64,000 bases of DNA from Podospora pseudocomata (lineage: Eukaryota > Ascomycota > Sordariomycetes > Sordariales > Podosporaceae), in NCBI RefSeq assembly GCF_035222375.1, contig NW_026946363.1, positions 62,001 to 126,000 on the forward strand, written 5' to 3'. The notes under the pieces are model-generated. The model did not search any database. It saw only the letters and a program-made list of their open reading frames with translations, and was not told the origin of the DNA. A program made the translations under genes and the position numbers. Numbering within the stretch: position 1 is the stretch's first letter; every line of letters begins with the position of its first letter. Positions 1 through 12,405 of the stretch are shown in pieces.

Positions 1-905
1 GAATAGGAGGTGCGGGAAGAGCGGTCGGCTTGCCACCTGCGTCGATCGAGACCCTGAAAAAGTTGGAGATTGGGATGCGCTCGTGTCGCACAAGAAAGGG
101 GTAAAATATGCAGGGAACCAGAACGAATAAGATCTAGAAATTAACAAACCCACGATCTTGCAATCTTCTGGGACATGTACATGGAAGAAGGATAGGATGG
201 CTTTAAGAACGCATACAAAACAGGAACAAGTAAAGCAAAGAGGGGCCCGAGTGGTTTATGTGTGGACTTGCGGGCCGCCATGCTCGCAAAAGGAGGTCCA
301 AGTGGAGATTTACCGTGTTAGCCAAGCCCAAACGGGCCCAAAGTCCGCTGTAAGAGACCGCTAGAGGACTGCCACCTGCAGCGCCCAGCGCCTTCCCTCA
401 GCGCCCCCGGGGCCAATTGAATGCCGTCATCGCACCCACGCTCCCCCACTTTTGGTACCAAGACCCTGCGCAAGCCTGCGATTGCGACCTGTGACGCTTC
501 TTTCACCGAGGCAAAACCTTCCAGCAGGGCATCTGGGCTTCCAAAACCGAAACAAAAGACGACCTTGAGAGGCACCGCTATCTCCACGAATAACGTCATT
601 GGCAGTTGAACAGACATCTTTGGGCCCTTTTTGACACAACCTGTAATCTACCCCGCATCGAGCAGCAATCGACGACGCTCATCGACAAGCCGCTTGACTA
701 ACTTTTCCGACTGCTTGTGCGACGGCTCTTCAATTTGGCTTCCGCTGCCCCGTGGTGATCTCATCGCCAACCATCCATTGTCGCAGCAGCTCTCATCATC
801 TGCCAGCTCACGTGGTCGCACTACACCCGCCAACCGGTTTCCAACCATTCTTTCAAAGAATACCCGCCTCATTGTAATCGCGACCCACGCGGCTGGAAAT
901 CCATC
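1..905. other. Upstream region of the THOC5-like gene, no gene seen
   Basis: No open reading frame here resembles a known protein. Reading frames on both strands are short and overlap one another. The last few hundred bases before position 906 are C-rich and fit a fungal promoter and 5' leader for the downstream gene, but I see no clear TATA box. Confidence 0.5.
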
Positions 906-1761
906 ATGACGGTCGATTCGCAACCACACGTCGTGGGCGTCACCCATCCTACGCTAGTCCAAGCACTCGAAACCTCCAGAGCAGCTCGTGAACAGGCGCA
1001 AAGCATAGTAAAACTCGTTGCCGAAGCCCAGACCGCAATCGCCGACGGCACCGGCACCAAAGCAGACTTCAAGCTCCCTATACAAAAGGCAAAGAAACCT
1101 CTCTGGACCAACCTCGCCGTTCTTCGCGGACAACATCGTCGCGCTCACTTCAAGGCGCGCGAGACAAAGGCCTTGACGGCAGAAGCAAGACAGGAGGTAG
1201 ATTCTCTTCACCTGTCACTACAGAATCTACATTATGAAGAGCGTCATTTGGAGCTGGAAATTGCGGCTTGCGAGGGGTTCGAGTAGGTTCTGTTCAGGTC
1301 TGGTCGAATTCAAACGGATAACTAATGTTGGACATCAAACAGACACACCTACCAACTCCTCCCGCTGATTCCCGTCGAAGAGTTTCTCGCCCTGCACCCT
1401 GAACACGCCGAGTCGGATGAGAACACTTTGATGGTCGCCCGCATCAACCACGAGCGCACCGAGCGCGAAGCCCTCGAGCAGCAACGGCTCGAGTTGCAAA
1501 AGCAAAAGACCAAGCTGACGACGGAAAACAAGAAACGTAGAGAGGATCTTGCGAACCTGGATCAGAAGATGGAGAAATTCATCGATGCAAGTCTTTCTTC
1601 TTTTCAGTCTTATTTCTTTGATCAGGAGGGTGGTGGTTGTGTCTAAGGGTAAATTAGAGATGGATCGGGAGTAGAGTATCAGGTGGAAATGCTTGTGCTA
1701 ACTTGGCTGCAACGGATAGGCCGCGAAACCGATTCAGAAAATGCTCGAGCAAGATGTCTAG
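906..1761 (+). CDS. THOC5: THO complex subunit 5-like protein (Fms-interacting protein family)
   Basis: This probably encodes the fungal THOC5-like subunit of the THO/TREX complex, which couples transcription to mRNP packaging and nuclear export. Exons are 906-1282, 1343-1586 and 1720-1761, giving 220 residues. The first join restores the segment CEGFEHTYQLLPLIPVEEF, a conserved stretch in this family (recalled), followed by a glutamine/glutamate/lysine-rich coiled coil at about residues 150-205 and a short tail ending in MLEQDV. Intron 2 (1587-1719) keeps the frame only if it uses a GC donor (GCAAGT), because the nearby GT at 1591 shifts the frame. The product is much shorter than animal THOC5, as expected for the filamentous-fungal form. 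It is the first gene in the window and no partner gene is adjacent. The family call is fairly firm; the start codon is the first ATG in the frame. Confidence 0.8.
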
Positions 1762-1864
1762 GATGGCAAACTTGACAGTGAGCTATCAGCTGCGCGAAAA
1801 ACGAGAAGCGAAAGAAAATGGGTTAAATATTTGAAAAAGAGGGCTGAGAAGAAAGCTGAAAAGA

Positions 1865-1924
1865 GAGAGCCGAGAAGAGAGCCGAGAAGAGAGCCGAGAA
1901 GAGAGCCGAGAAGAGAGCCGAGGA
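1865..1924. repeat. 12-bp minisatellite, five units
   Basis: The unit GAGAGCCGAGAA is repeated in tandem five times. The first four copies are identical and the last differs by one base. The flanks carry more diverged purine-rich copies. It lies just 3' of the THOC5-like gene. It would read as a repeated EPRR peptide but sits in no credible gene. Confidence 0.9.
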
Positions 1925-2223
1925 GAGACCTGGGAAGAGAACTGAGGAGAGGGCGAATGATGCCGGGCCTTGAGTCAACGAGAGACGATGTACGCTCTCC
2001 AGCAATCTTAGTACTTCTTTCAAGGGACAATTGGTTTCTTGTTGTCAAAGGGCGTTCAGGTCAGCATTCTTTTCTTCCTCAATCCCCAAGCACTCACAAT
2101 AGGACTGTGACGGCTGAAACTTGTGGTTCAGGAGATACATAGGTACCAATATTATTCAGCAAAGGGCTCGATGAATGCGGCCGATGGGAGCAAGGCGTTA
2201 CCCGTGGGTTCTTGGATGATTTC

Positions 2224-2255
2224 GCAAACCCCTCTGCAAGCAGAGAGGGGTTTGC
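2224..2255. repeat. Perfect inverted repeat, 12-bp arms and 8-nt loop
   Basis: The left arm GCAAACCCCTCT (2224-2235) pairs with the right arm AGAGGGGTTTGC (2244-2255) across an 8-nt spacer. It could fold into a hairpin in RNA or be a small palindromic relic. No gene is attached to it. Confidence 0.7.
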
Positions 2256-5200
2256 AAATCTAACTAAACCCTCGAGTAGACAAACCGTTAATCGAGGGGA
2301 AAGGGGGGTGGGATAGTTGACTAATGTATTCAATCACCAATAATAGTATTATGCCTCCACAAAGGGGCCTCCTCGACTTTGGGTCCACAGCCAGCCCTAC
2401 GAGGAAGCAGCACGAACCAAGAAGATCGAGATCTACGAAATGCCGTCGTATCCGTACCTTGGGAATCCGGGATACCTCGTCGAAAAATAATTCAACGGCC
2501 GACGGCGGATTTTTTAGGGAAGATGGTGGGATAGGGGAGGGGGGAACAACAAGGCGGGGACGGTTCATCTCGCCTATCTCTTGTTCATCAGCCTTGTCGG
2601 ATGGGCCGGATAGGAATGGGGCTTCTATTCACCGCTCTAGGCCAAGACCCTATGGCACGCAAACACTGGCGAGGAGGGTTACCGAATCGCAAGTTGTTTG
2701 AGGGCTTTAGAACAACGCTCTGGAGTTGAAAAGTCATATGGTCGGAGTGCAAAGGGAAAGAAAGATGCAACAGGGCAAGGCGCAGCAGGCAAGGCCTCTC
2801 TCATCTTTCAGCCTTGCCGATCAGCCGATTGGGTTGAGCACGCACTGTCCAACGACAAGGCTGAGCTAGCAATGGGCTACTCCGTAGGAAACACTCAGTT
2901 GGTAAATTGCGATGGAGTTTATCTATCGTCGGATCGTCCCAGTGACCGTCGTGTGGTAGGTGCTCCGCAATTGGCGGTTCTTGTCAGCCAGGGGTCTCTT
3001 AAAGGAAAAAGGAGGTTCTCTCACACGCCAGGTCAGGCTTTCTGGAAAGAATGACAAGCGTGAGGCTTTATATATCGCTGCCCTGTGAGGAGTGTGGTGG
3101 CTGCGCCGTGTTGTGGCCGATGCCGTCCCCCCCTTTTTGATCCTCAGTTCTCCCCGTCGGCATAACAATGGAGACAACTTGCGGACGACCCGTAAGAGAA
3201 AAAATGTCGGTTATATGCCTATTTTTGAACCCTTTTTTGCGGCGCAGTTTTTGGATCAGTTTAGGATAGTCGTTTCCGAGTAGGGTTGTAGGTGGTGGAA
3301 TGTGTAAGCACTTGTTCCCGCTGCGCCTTTCTTAGGAGCTTAGCAATCTCACTTGTGTGGATATCCATCACCCGAGAGAGGAGGACGAGGAATTCTTGTC
3401 AAAGCTACCTTGGCAAGTACAAATAAGAAGAGAAAAAAACAACCACAAGATGGAATTTCATCAGCTCGCTTGTGAGGGCATGCATGAGGTTAATACATCA
3501 CATTCTCATATGCGACACACACAACACCAAAACGCCACCTCAAAGGCAGCCTCGTGGCGCGTGCTGTGATAATGATTTTGTGATTTTGATAAGGGGTGAT
3601 TTTTGTAGTTCGATAATGGAGGGATAGATAAAGGCATGATCTGATTTGCTCCGGTGACTGATCGCTAAGAGAGCACATCTAATCCCCAATCTTACTGGTC
3701 CGTGTGATGAAAGGGTTCCGAAGGATTGGGTTTCATGGTTTCATGACCCTTTTTGATGAAGTGCTTACATATTGTACGCGGGTTCTAACCATCCTCGTGG
3801 TTCGTCGTCGGATTAAGGGTCCATGGGGATCGGGTTTGCCTACCTAGGTATAAGCCGAGTATCTTTTTTCGCAAGGTTCGGATATCTTTTTGTGGAGGGA
3901 AATACTTCTGTAAGGAGATATTTCTTACAACACCAAGCTGACAAAATTGGCAGCTGTCGTCTTGCAATATCAGTCAGCCTGAGACATGGTTGCCATAATC
4001 CTGACCCTGAGATAAAGCCAGCACATCTATTTCTCACCAAATGGCTTCATCCAAGCAAGACTGGCAACTCCACAAACACCATGTTGGATTTTGGCCCATA
4101 TCATCATCCCCGTCCATCCCACTATCAAAGTGTACAACGCCGCACGGCTAAAACAAAGGCGCGTAAGTTGTAAGATGTGCCGCGGGATGGGAGATATTTC
4201 AACACACACATGGACCAATCTAGATTGAAATGGAAATAGTTCCCAATCCAACTGCGAGAAAAAAAAAAGAAGAAAAAAAAGAATCGCGTCGCGGGACGCG
4301 GTTTTGGTGTGCTTGATGGCCGCAAATCTTGCGTGATTTTTTCTCTCACCAACCCCTGGATGTTGTAACCACCAGCACAGATTGCTACCGTCAGGGGGGT
4401 TTGATGGACGGACCGGACATTGCAGCCGCCGGGCGGGAAGGGAAAGGAAGGGTCCTGGCCGGCCTTTTCTGCAACCCTCCCCAATGAACGCCTGGAAGCT
4501 TGTTCCTAATCAACACCACTGGTGCTGGCTGTCGTACAAAATTTCGAGGACAAGGTTATTAGTGATATTGGAGGGTTTCAATTCGAAAACATGCTTCCTT
4601 ATTGCTTCTCTGCCAGTTCCCAGCAGTTGCAAGACATGTTTCGAAACATTCTATTGCATTTCCCCCTCATCATGCAGATGCGTCCCTAAACCCGGTCGTA
4701 CAGAAAAGGAAGCGGCTTCGGGGTCTGAAAAGTTAACGCCTCTCCCGTCGGAACCGGCCACACGAATCGGTGGGCGGACGGTTTCTGAGGCGACGATGAA
4801 AAAGAGGCCCCGTTTCTAGTTCCCCGGACCTGCAGCACTCCTGCAGTAGACTCTCAACTTTGTTGTTCTGCTGTATCACCGCTTACAATATACTGCCGGC
4901 CTGTGAGCCATGCATCTCGGTTTGAGGTGTGGAAGGCTTCGTTGTCGGATGTCAAACTCGGGCCAAGCTGCTGCCATGAGCTGCCAGATTGATAACCCAA
5001 AAGAAGCTTTTTCTGGTTCTGGGATGGTTGTGATCGGAGTAGAGGATTGTCCGGGATGCAGCACCCCTGACCCGACCCAACGTCTGGTTGAAGCCGCACA
5101 AGCGAAATGAATCTCTTTGACCACATCACGCAAGAGCCGGCCGGTTCCTGCTGGGACGCCGTCGTGGTGATGCTTGAGAAACAAAAGACACCCTCCCGCC

Positions 5201-7922
5201 ACGCCAGGAACAGCCTCTAGATGCTATTGTCAGCCGCTTTGAGCTCTGCCGCCTCGACATCTTGTTCAACAACATCATAAAAGATGCGGTGATGTGATCC
5301 ATGCTCCACCACTGCCGGCGGCCGAAGCCGGTGAAGGGACGGCGATGGGGCCGTTGTAGCGTAGCCCGTTCCGGTAAGTGTGGGATGAAGAAAGGAAAAA
5401 AAAAAAGAAGACCTTTTTGGCTCTTGCTAGCCTGCCATTGAATCCATCGAGCAGCTTAAAATTGGTCCAACGCTACGCTTGGCACGATGCGACATGGGCG
5501 AGGTGAGAGCGGATGAATGGACTTCAACTCTGGTGCCGAGGCCGAGCGAGAGGCCTCACAAGAAGCACGTTTTTCGACTATTCCGCAGGTACCCATGTAC
5601 TTAGATATAAAAAGGTCTCAGTTAGCAACGTTCCCAGGCCGGAATTTCACCTTTTTTTTTTGTATGGGGATCCGCATCTCCATGTGAGCCGTGCCGAGAC
5701 ACCGGCACGTAGCCTGCTGCTGTGCTCACGCTCTTCTGCAGGCTGCTCGTCAGCTCAGTGGCTCTCCAGACTATGCAGAACTACAGCGCCACCTTCGCAT
5801 TTCTGGCCGTTACACTCTCGCTGCTAGTGAGGTGACTTGTGCGAGCATCGCGGGCCAATAGTAACATCGGAGAAGGGGAAATGCCTGAGCTGCCGTGTCC
5901 GCTTGGGAAAGCTCATCATAATTTCCACAAAGTGGCATCGGCCCACCAACCAGTGACAGAGCCGAAGGGGGCCCAAGCTCCCTGTGCATGTCAAATGGCG
6001 ACTGTCCAACGTGGGAATGTGGCTGGTAAGTACATGGCGTTATCGACATGGCATGGCGAGGCTGGCTCTTTGCTTTCCCCTTTGATGCTGACCGACTTCC
6101 TTTGCCGCGTTGGAGTGAGCGGTGTACTGTTCTCTGTGTTGTGGATGGGGGATGCTGGCTTCTTATCTGCTTGGTGGAAGGACCCCGAATAATAATAAAC
6201 TGTTCTCTGGCGCAAGGAACGGCATGGTATGATGCGGGTCATGCTGTGTGTGTGCCAACTTCAGACACAGAGCCCCACAGACTTCGATTTGTCCCGAGAT
6301 CCCCCATCAGGATTGGTGAGATTCTCTGCCACCGGTGCAGTTCCGTCAGGTGTCGAGCCGTCAAGAACGTGCGGCTGGCGTGGTGGTTCAGAGGGACGGC
6401 AGCGCTTGGAGTGCCCTGACGTCGTCCCTCGGCCTAGCAACAGCTGTGAGACATTTTACTTGTCGTTGTCTTGTCGTTGTTGATCGCGACAGGAAGTGGA
6501 GTTGGACCTTTTGCGCGTGCTGGAGGCCAAGTGTTTGGTTGGCTTCTGTGACAGGGAATAATGTATGGAGTCAGACGTAAGATTCCTGGCCTGGCCAGGT
6601 AGGCAACAAAGCTTTGAACTGCCGCCGCTTGGCAAACGCGGCCTTGGAGCGAGAAAAAAACAGATTGTTTTTTTGGCAACCTGGGTATTCCGTCGTGTTA
6701 AGTTCGAATAGGCGAATGCCAGACAGCCTTCGCCAACGCGCCAATGCCTCCCGAGCAGCTTGTTTCAACGGCAGGGACGTTGAGTGTTGGATCGTCGAGA
6801 AGAGCTGTCTGGAAGGGGAAGACTGCAGGAGCTGAGTGGACGAAGCTCTCTTTCGCACACCAACGACACCCCAGATTTCTCCCCCGCTATTTCCATGTGA
6901 AAAACAGCGGGATCCAGGTCAGGGTGCCGCGACTCAGACCTGTCCCAAGCCGTTCCGAAGGCTGTGAAAGAGGCCGTTTTTGAGTGTGTTTTTCTCATCA
7001 ACCCTCAAATAACAGACCACTACAGAGGCCTTGCTAGCCTTGCAACGGGAAACAGCAAACCTGGGCCGTTGCTGAGCCGTCCCCAGGTGGGAAATTTGTT
7101 ACCCAAAAGCGACAAGCTTGCTGTGTTATTCGCACCAGGTACTTTCGTGCCCACCTCACAGTTGAGGGAATCCACAATCTTACGCTGCTGCTGCGGAGGG
7201 CCGACCCCAACAGCGATCCAATTGCCTGTAGCTCAGCCCCCAGTCCCCGTCGTGACCCTGCCGAGCCTGCGCATCCCAGCCCACACCTATCCAAAGGTAG
7301 CACCCACGAACACCCCAGCAGCGTTTTCCCATCGCAGGTGTTGGCACCGACCGACAGAGAGAGAACGCGCGGGCTGGGCTTTCAACCTCAGCTGCCCCCT
7401 TTTTTCTGTTGCTGGCAGCCTACCCTCGACGAGTTTCATCGACAGGTACCATACCCAGCTTGAGCTTCCTACCCTCACCTCAGCCAGGTCCACCCCCGGG
7501 TCGCACCACATTGACCACATTGACCACTCACCACCTGCACCCCCATCTACCTGACTGCGCCCGCCCGGTGGTTATCCATTTTCTCAACCGCACACCTCAC
7601 CTCTTCTCCTTCTCTTCTCTTTTTTCCCTTTTCCCCCTTCCTCCCGCCAGTGCCTCCTTCCCACCATCTCGAATCGCAGCCCTGTGCCTCTGGACCTTTG
7701 GACGTGCTCGGTTGAGGTGCAATCGACTCGCGTCTCTTTGTGCACTCGGGCCCACGCCGTCAACTCGTCGTCGACTTCCTCCTCCCATCACCTCAACGCC
7801 CTCAAACCGCCATTCGTCGGTTAGCAAACTGGGCGTGTTTCCGTCCACGACGAGTCAGCAACTTATAAAACACACCACCGCTACCTCCACCTCCACATAA
7901 TAACTCACACCGAACAGCAACA

Positions 7923-10168
7923 ATGTCGATATTTGGGTGGTGTAGCCAGCGCGCTGGCGGTCTGGCCATGATGGCCACCGTTGCGCTCTCCTACTGGGTG
8001 ATTTCGAGCGAGCTCGAGGCTCAACGACATGGCTACAAGTATCAGTCAAACGACAGTCTTAGCGCACCCAACTACGACCCGCAAAACGGTGCCATTTGGG
8101 TCAACATCTTCTCCTACTACTGCCTGCTCATCCACTTCCTTGTCTTCTGCTTTCCCTTGCGCTCCTGCTACGCCGTCTTCACCATTGGCAGGCAGCTGCG
8201 CAAGTCGGCTCGCGCCAGGACCCTCAAAGACATCAAGTTTGGACACCGCCGCCGCAGCTCTTCGACCTCCCTTTCTAGCTCCGAGACCTTGACCTCGTCG
8301 CGCGACTTGGGCTCCTCCTCGAGCAGCGAAGTTGAGGATGTCGATACGGATTGCTACATTGACGCCGACATTGCCCCCGACCGCGTCATCCATGCCATTG
8401 TCATTCCCAACTACAAGGAGGAAAATGACACGCTCAGGGAGACTCTCGAGGTCTTGGCCTCTCACCCTCAGGCCCGCAACACCTACGATGTAAGTTGGCG
8501 CACTCTACACTTCAGCCGCCGGATGACACACCCCCTCATCAACCGCTGTCAACAAATGCTTGTTTGTTCTCTGGCAGCAGCTGTGGTGGGGGTGAATGGG
8601 CCCGATGAAGCACCTCCCCTGTTTAGTGCGGAGCTGACAGTTCACGATCCAGGTCTATCTTGCTATGGAGCAGCGGGAACACAATGCCGAGACCAAGGCT
8701 TCCCGGTTCGTCAATGAGTTCTCCAAGAAGTTCCGCTCCATCAACTACACACTTCACCCGTCTGATATCCCCGGCGAGCTTGCTGGCAAGGGCAGCAACA
8801 TGGCTTGGGCCGCCCGGAAGCTCAGCGAAAGATACTCTCTGGGCCAGCGAAAGGATGTAATTGTGACCGGAATTGATGGTGAGTTTGCCCCGCAGAAGCT
8901 GCCGAACGTTCTGGGCCCCGTTGCAAGAATGCACCGGGTCGCTCGGTGTGGTTGGTCCCTTTATTTCTGTCCTGCGCGCGCGATTGGATTCGCTAACCAA
9001 GTTTGTCACGGATGCAGCTGATAGCCATCTTTCGACCAATTACTTTGGCCTGGTCACCACCATGCACATGACTTACACCGAGACTGCCACTACCACCCTC
9101 TACTCAGCTCCCATCATCTTTGACCGCAATGCTCACAACGTCCCGGCTATTGTCCGTGTCGCCGATGTACTGTGGTCTGCTGCCGGCATGTCCGGATTGT
9201 ACAAGGGTTCGACCGTTGCTCCTCCTACTTCGGTCTACTCGGTGCCGCTCGAATTGGTTGACCGTGTCGGCGGTTGGGATTGCGATGCCGAAGCGATTGG
9301 CGAGGATTTGCACATGTACCTCAAGTGCTTCTTTGCGCTCAATGGTAACTTGACCGTTCGGACCGTCATGAGCCCAGTCAGCCAGACCAATGTTACTGGA
9401 GGTGGTCATGGCAAGGGAATCCCGGGTTTGATCGCCGACGTGCAGGCTCGGTACAAGCAAGCTCTCAGGCACATGTGGGGTGCTTTGGATACTGGGTATG
9501 CTCTCAGGAAGGTTGTCGAGGTCTGGAGAGAGAGGAAGCACACCTCCAGAGCGTTCCGCCCTCTTCACACCGCTCTGAACGACGCCTCGGATGGCTATGT
9601 TCCCGAATCGCAAGTCTCGACAGCTGACCCCGAAGCTGCTCCCGAAAGCGGCATCTTCTCGGACGTCACCACCGACACTCTCAAGGGCGTCAACTACGAG
9701 CGCATGATTGTTCTGTTTCACCGTCTTTTCGAGGCGCATTTCCTGCCTGTCCAGATGACAATCCTGGTTGTCGCATCGACTCTCTACGCCTGGGTTACTG
9801 ACGGGGCTCCTGATGTTCACGGCGTCAACTGGATGTTCAGCATCTGCAACATTCTGCGCACAGTTGGTTTCATGGAAGTCGCCCTGTACCTCTTTCTCTA
9901 CGAGAGCTTCCACAAGGTTTGCCTCGAGATTCGCGAGAAGGAGATGAGCGATGCCGGTCTGACCAAGGGCATGCACTTCTCCCGCAGAGAGGCCAAGACC
10001 AACTTTATCGACTACATCATGGTACCCCTCGTCGCGCCAATCTTTGGCTCGATCCCTTGCGCCCAAGCGCAAATATACCACTTCTGGACAGTAGACTTGG
10101 TCTACACAGTCAGCAAGAAGGCCACTAGGAGGAGAGCCAAGTCGGTCAACTTGGATTCTTTGGTATAA
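7923..10168 (+). CDS. Membrane glycosyltransferase, family 2 (Glyco_trans_2_3 type)
   Basis: This encodes a polytopic glycosyltransferase of the GT2 fold, a type that transfers sugar from a nucleotide-sugar, often to build a cell-surface polysaccharide; the substrate is not deducible here. Exons are 7923-8489, 8653-8878 and 9018-10168, giving 647 residues. Hydrophobic segments lie near residues 10-28 and 65-85 and again in the C-terminal third. A serine-rich linker follows the second segment. Catalytic signatures are in order: a nucleotide-binding start (VIPNYKEEND), a DAD metal site at residues 264-266, GED at 359-361 and a processive-type Q-x2-RHMW motif at 412-418. Intron 1 is phase 0 and intron 2 is phase 1, both with consensus ends. 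A 355-codon frame on the opposite strand is a shadow. I am confident of the fold but not of the product, and do not equate it with chitin or hyaluronan synthases. Confidence 0.85.
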
Positions 10169-11187
10169 CACCAGTTACTGCTGCCTCGCAAGCAAATTAT
10201 CGCATTTTAATAGCGCCGATGCTTTACTTCTATCCATGGGCTCGACCCTCTCGGGCTTCGATATCCGTGTGCCGTCGAAACTTGGCATAGAGCTGTCCAG
10301 CACACCTCGGAACGCCGACCCCTTCTTCGATTCTTGGGCATTTTTACATTTTGTCAACAGACTTTGGCGACGGGCGTACTTCATCGCCCTTTTTGGCCTT
10401 TGTTCTTTTATAAACAGCACGGGATTGTGTGAGGCGCACGTGTAAATCAAGAGGACATGATGTTGATATGCATGGCATGGCATCGGCATTTGGCATCTAG
10501 ATATGGGGCTCGACGTTTTTTTTTTCTTCTTTTTTGCTTTGCCATCATTGCTTTTGCTCATTTTTCGGCGGGTTTCATCGGAGTTCAAGGAGCAACAGAG
10601 CAAGAATAATATTATACCAGGACGGAACGGGGGACAATCGGTTTATGGATGATATCCTCCGCCTTGCTGGCGCCATTCGCTTACACACCACACTTACCAC
10701 CACCACCATCACCAGCCACCAGAAAGAGTTGGGAACACAATACGACACGGCGATAATTCAGGGGAACCCCCCCAGTGGCGGCAAGCACAGTTTGGGGAGT
10801 CTCACACGACATGGAGACAAGACAAGTGCCGAAAGAAGTCTTTGGAAACGAAATGAGAACAATCCGGGCAACCAAAAAAGCACCTCGGGAACGAACCGCT
10901 TTGCAAATCCATTGGGAGAAAGAAGGAGGGGGGGGGTGGGGGAAACACATCCACAACACCTTCCTCAAGCGGGATCAATCATCAATTTGGTTTTTTCTCT
11001 TCTTTGACGACCACCCAAGGAGAACAGAGCGGATTCGAGGCAACTCTTTCTTCACGATATGAGGGGACACAGCCGAAGGAAGAGAAAGGGAAATAATTTA
11101 ATCCATTTTTAGCCCTTAATATTTAATTTTTTTATGTACATAAAGAATGATGGGAATAACTATGGGAAGGAACAAGATGGGGAGGAA

Positions 11188-11226
11188 GAGGAGGAGGAGG
11201 AGGAGGAGGAGGAGGAGGAGGAGGAG
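11188..11226. repeat. (GAG)13 microsatellite
   Basis: Thirteen uninterrupted GAG units lie in a wider purine-only tract, intergenic and about 1 kb beyond the glycosyltransferase stop. Confidence 0.95.
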
Positions 11227-12300
11227 TAAGATTGGGGGGAAGAAGACATGAGCAAGCGAGCGAAGAGGGAAAGACAAATCGGCGTCAATCAATTGGGAGG
11301 GATGGGCCTGGGTTTGGGGTTTGGTGGGTTGTGGTGATGATGATGACGTTTATTTGGTGGAGTGGGTAGTTGGGTGGAGATTTGGGGGAGAAGGAGTTCC
11401 AAAGTTTTGGTCTATGAAAGATGGAGACGGCGGGAGGGTGGGGGGAGGTGTGGTGTAGGGGAGAGAGAGAGAAAGAAATTCAGATCATGACGCTCGCTTG
11501 GCATGCATAAAGCTATTGTTTTTTTGTTTAGTTTTGTTCTGGTGACTGTGACTTGTATGTATGTCTGGATCTTGTGTGGTTTTTGAATGTCTGCCTGATC
11601 TTTGAAGGTTCAAGAAGCGCCAAGGGGGAGGTGACGTTGGTGTTGTAGCATTGATTGTGGCTGTGCTGTTCTATCTAACTAGCGAACGTCGGATTGTGGT
11701 TTTCAGATGCTAAACGTACTATAGTCTACTCGTACATGCGGAATTTTTACACTAGTTTCATGCGGTTGGGTATGGGATTTGGGAATTGTATGGGGTTGGG
11801 GCGTCGTCATCATCGTTCAGAAGCGGGCCGTTCCCAGACAAGTTTGTTGCATTTCACGCTCATCCACCTACCCAAGAAACTCTTCGGAATATCGGCATAC
11901 TCACACCGGCGTCCGCGGCGCGCGGCTGACTGTTCTCTATTTATCTTGCATGTCTTGTCGAATCCGAGTTTGATACAGGTAGGAACGTGGGGCGGTTGGT
12001 CTTCTCCGTACCCTACCTCTCTACCTACCTACCGACCCAAGGGTTTCTGTAACGAACCTGTATGGACACCCCCAATGCCGCGCGGCTTTTATATTATTGG
12101 GTTCGGAATTTGACGTAAACGTGGAGTTTTTGAGTTTTTGAGTTTTATTTCTCCGTTAAAACGGGACCCTGTCACGCTGTGTACTTGGGTGAGGTGAGCA
12201 CCCTGCCGACAAAATAACCAAGACACAAAAGTAAGTCAACCCATATCATATACTATGAACTATACCTCAGGAGTAAGTTAATAGGACTTTGAACGATCTT

Positions 12301-12405
12301 TCAAAGCCTGTTAACTATTTTTGAAGGCCTATAAACTATCTTCAAAGGCCTATTATAAATTATCTTTAAAGGCTTATGGACTATCCGTTAAGGCATGTAA
12401 ACCTA
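12301..12405. repeat. Degenerate 20-24 bp tandem repeat, about five units
   Basis: Successive units share a core like TCAAAGGCCTATAAACTATC. They begin near 12301, 12321, 12341, 12365 and 12386 and differ by substitutions and small length changes. The local sequence is AT-rich, unlike its flanks, and is not coding. Confidence 0.75.

Larger units (their letters stand above)
1762..7922. other. 6.1 kb gene-poor interval
   Basis: I find no supportable gene. Frames up to about 196 codons exist (for example 6964-7554) but have no family resemblance and no splice-joined extension. Visible structure includes a 12-bp minisatellite at 1865-1924, a perfect 12-bp-arm inverted repeat at 2224-2255 and an A-rich purine tract near 4258-4281. 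Towards 7580-7640 there is a C/T-rich leader typical of fungal promoters, upstream of the glycosyltransferase start at 7923. Base composition is not obviously AT-rich, so strong RIP is not apparent by eye. Confidence 0.5.

Noticed and set aside
6964-7554. 196-codon plus-strand frame before the glycosyltransferase
   Set aside because: It is Pro/Ser/Thr-rich, with no family match, and lies in the probable promoter and leader.
9104-10171. 355-codon open frame on the minus strand
   Set aside because: It lies opposite the glycosyltransferase exon 3, whose motifs are clear; the antisense frame is a codon-bias shadow.
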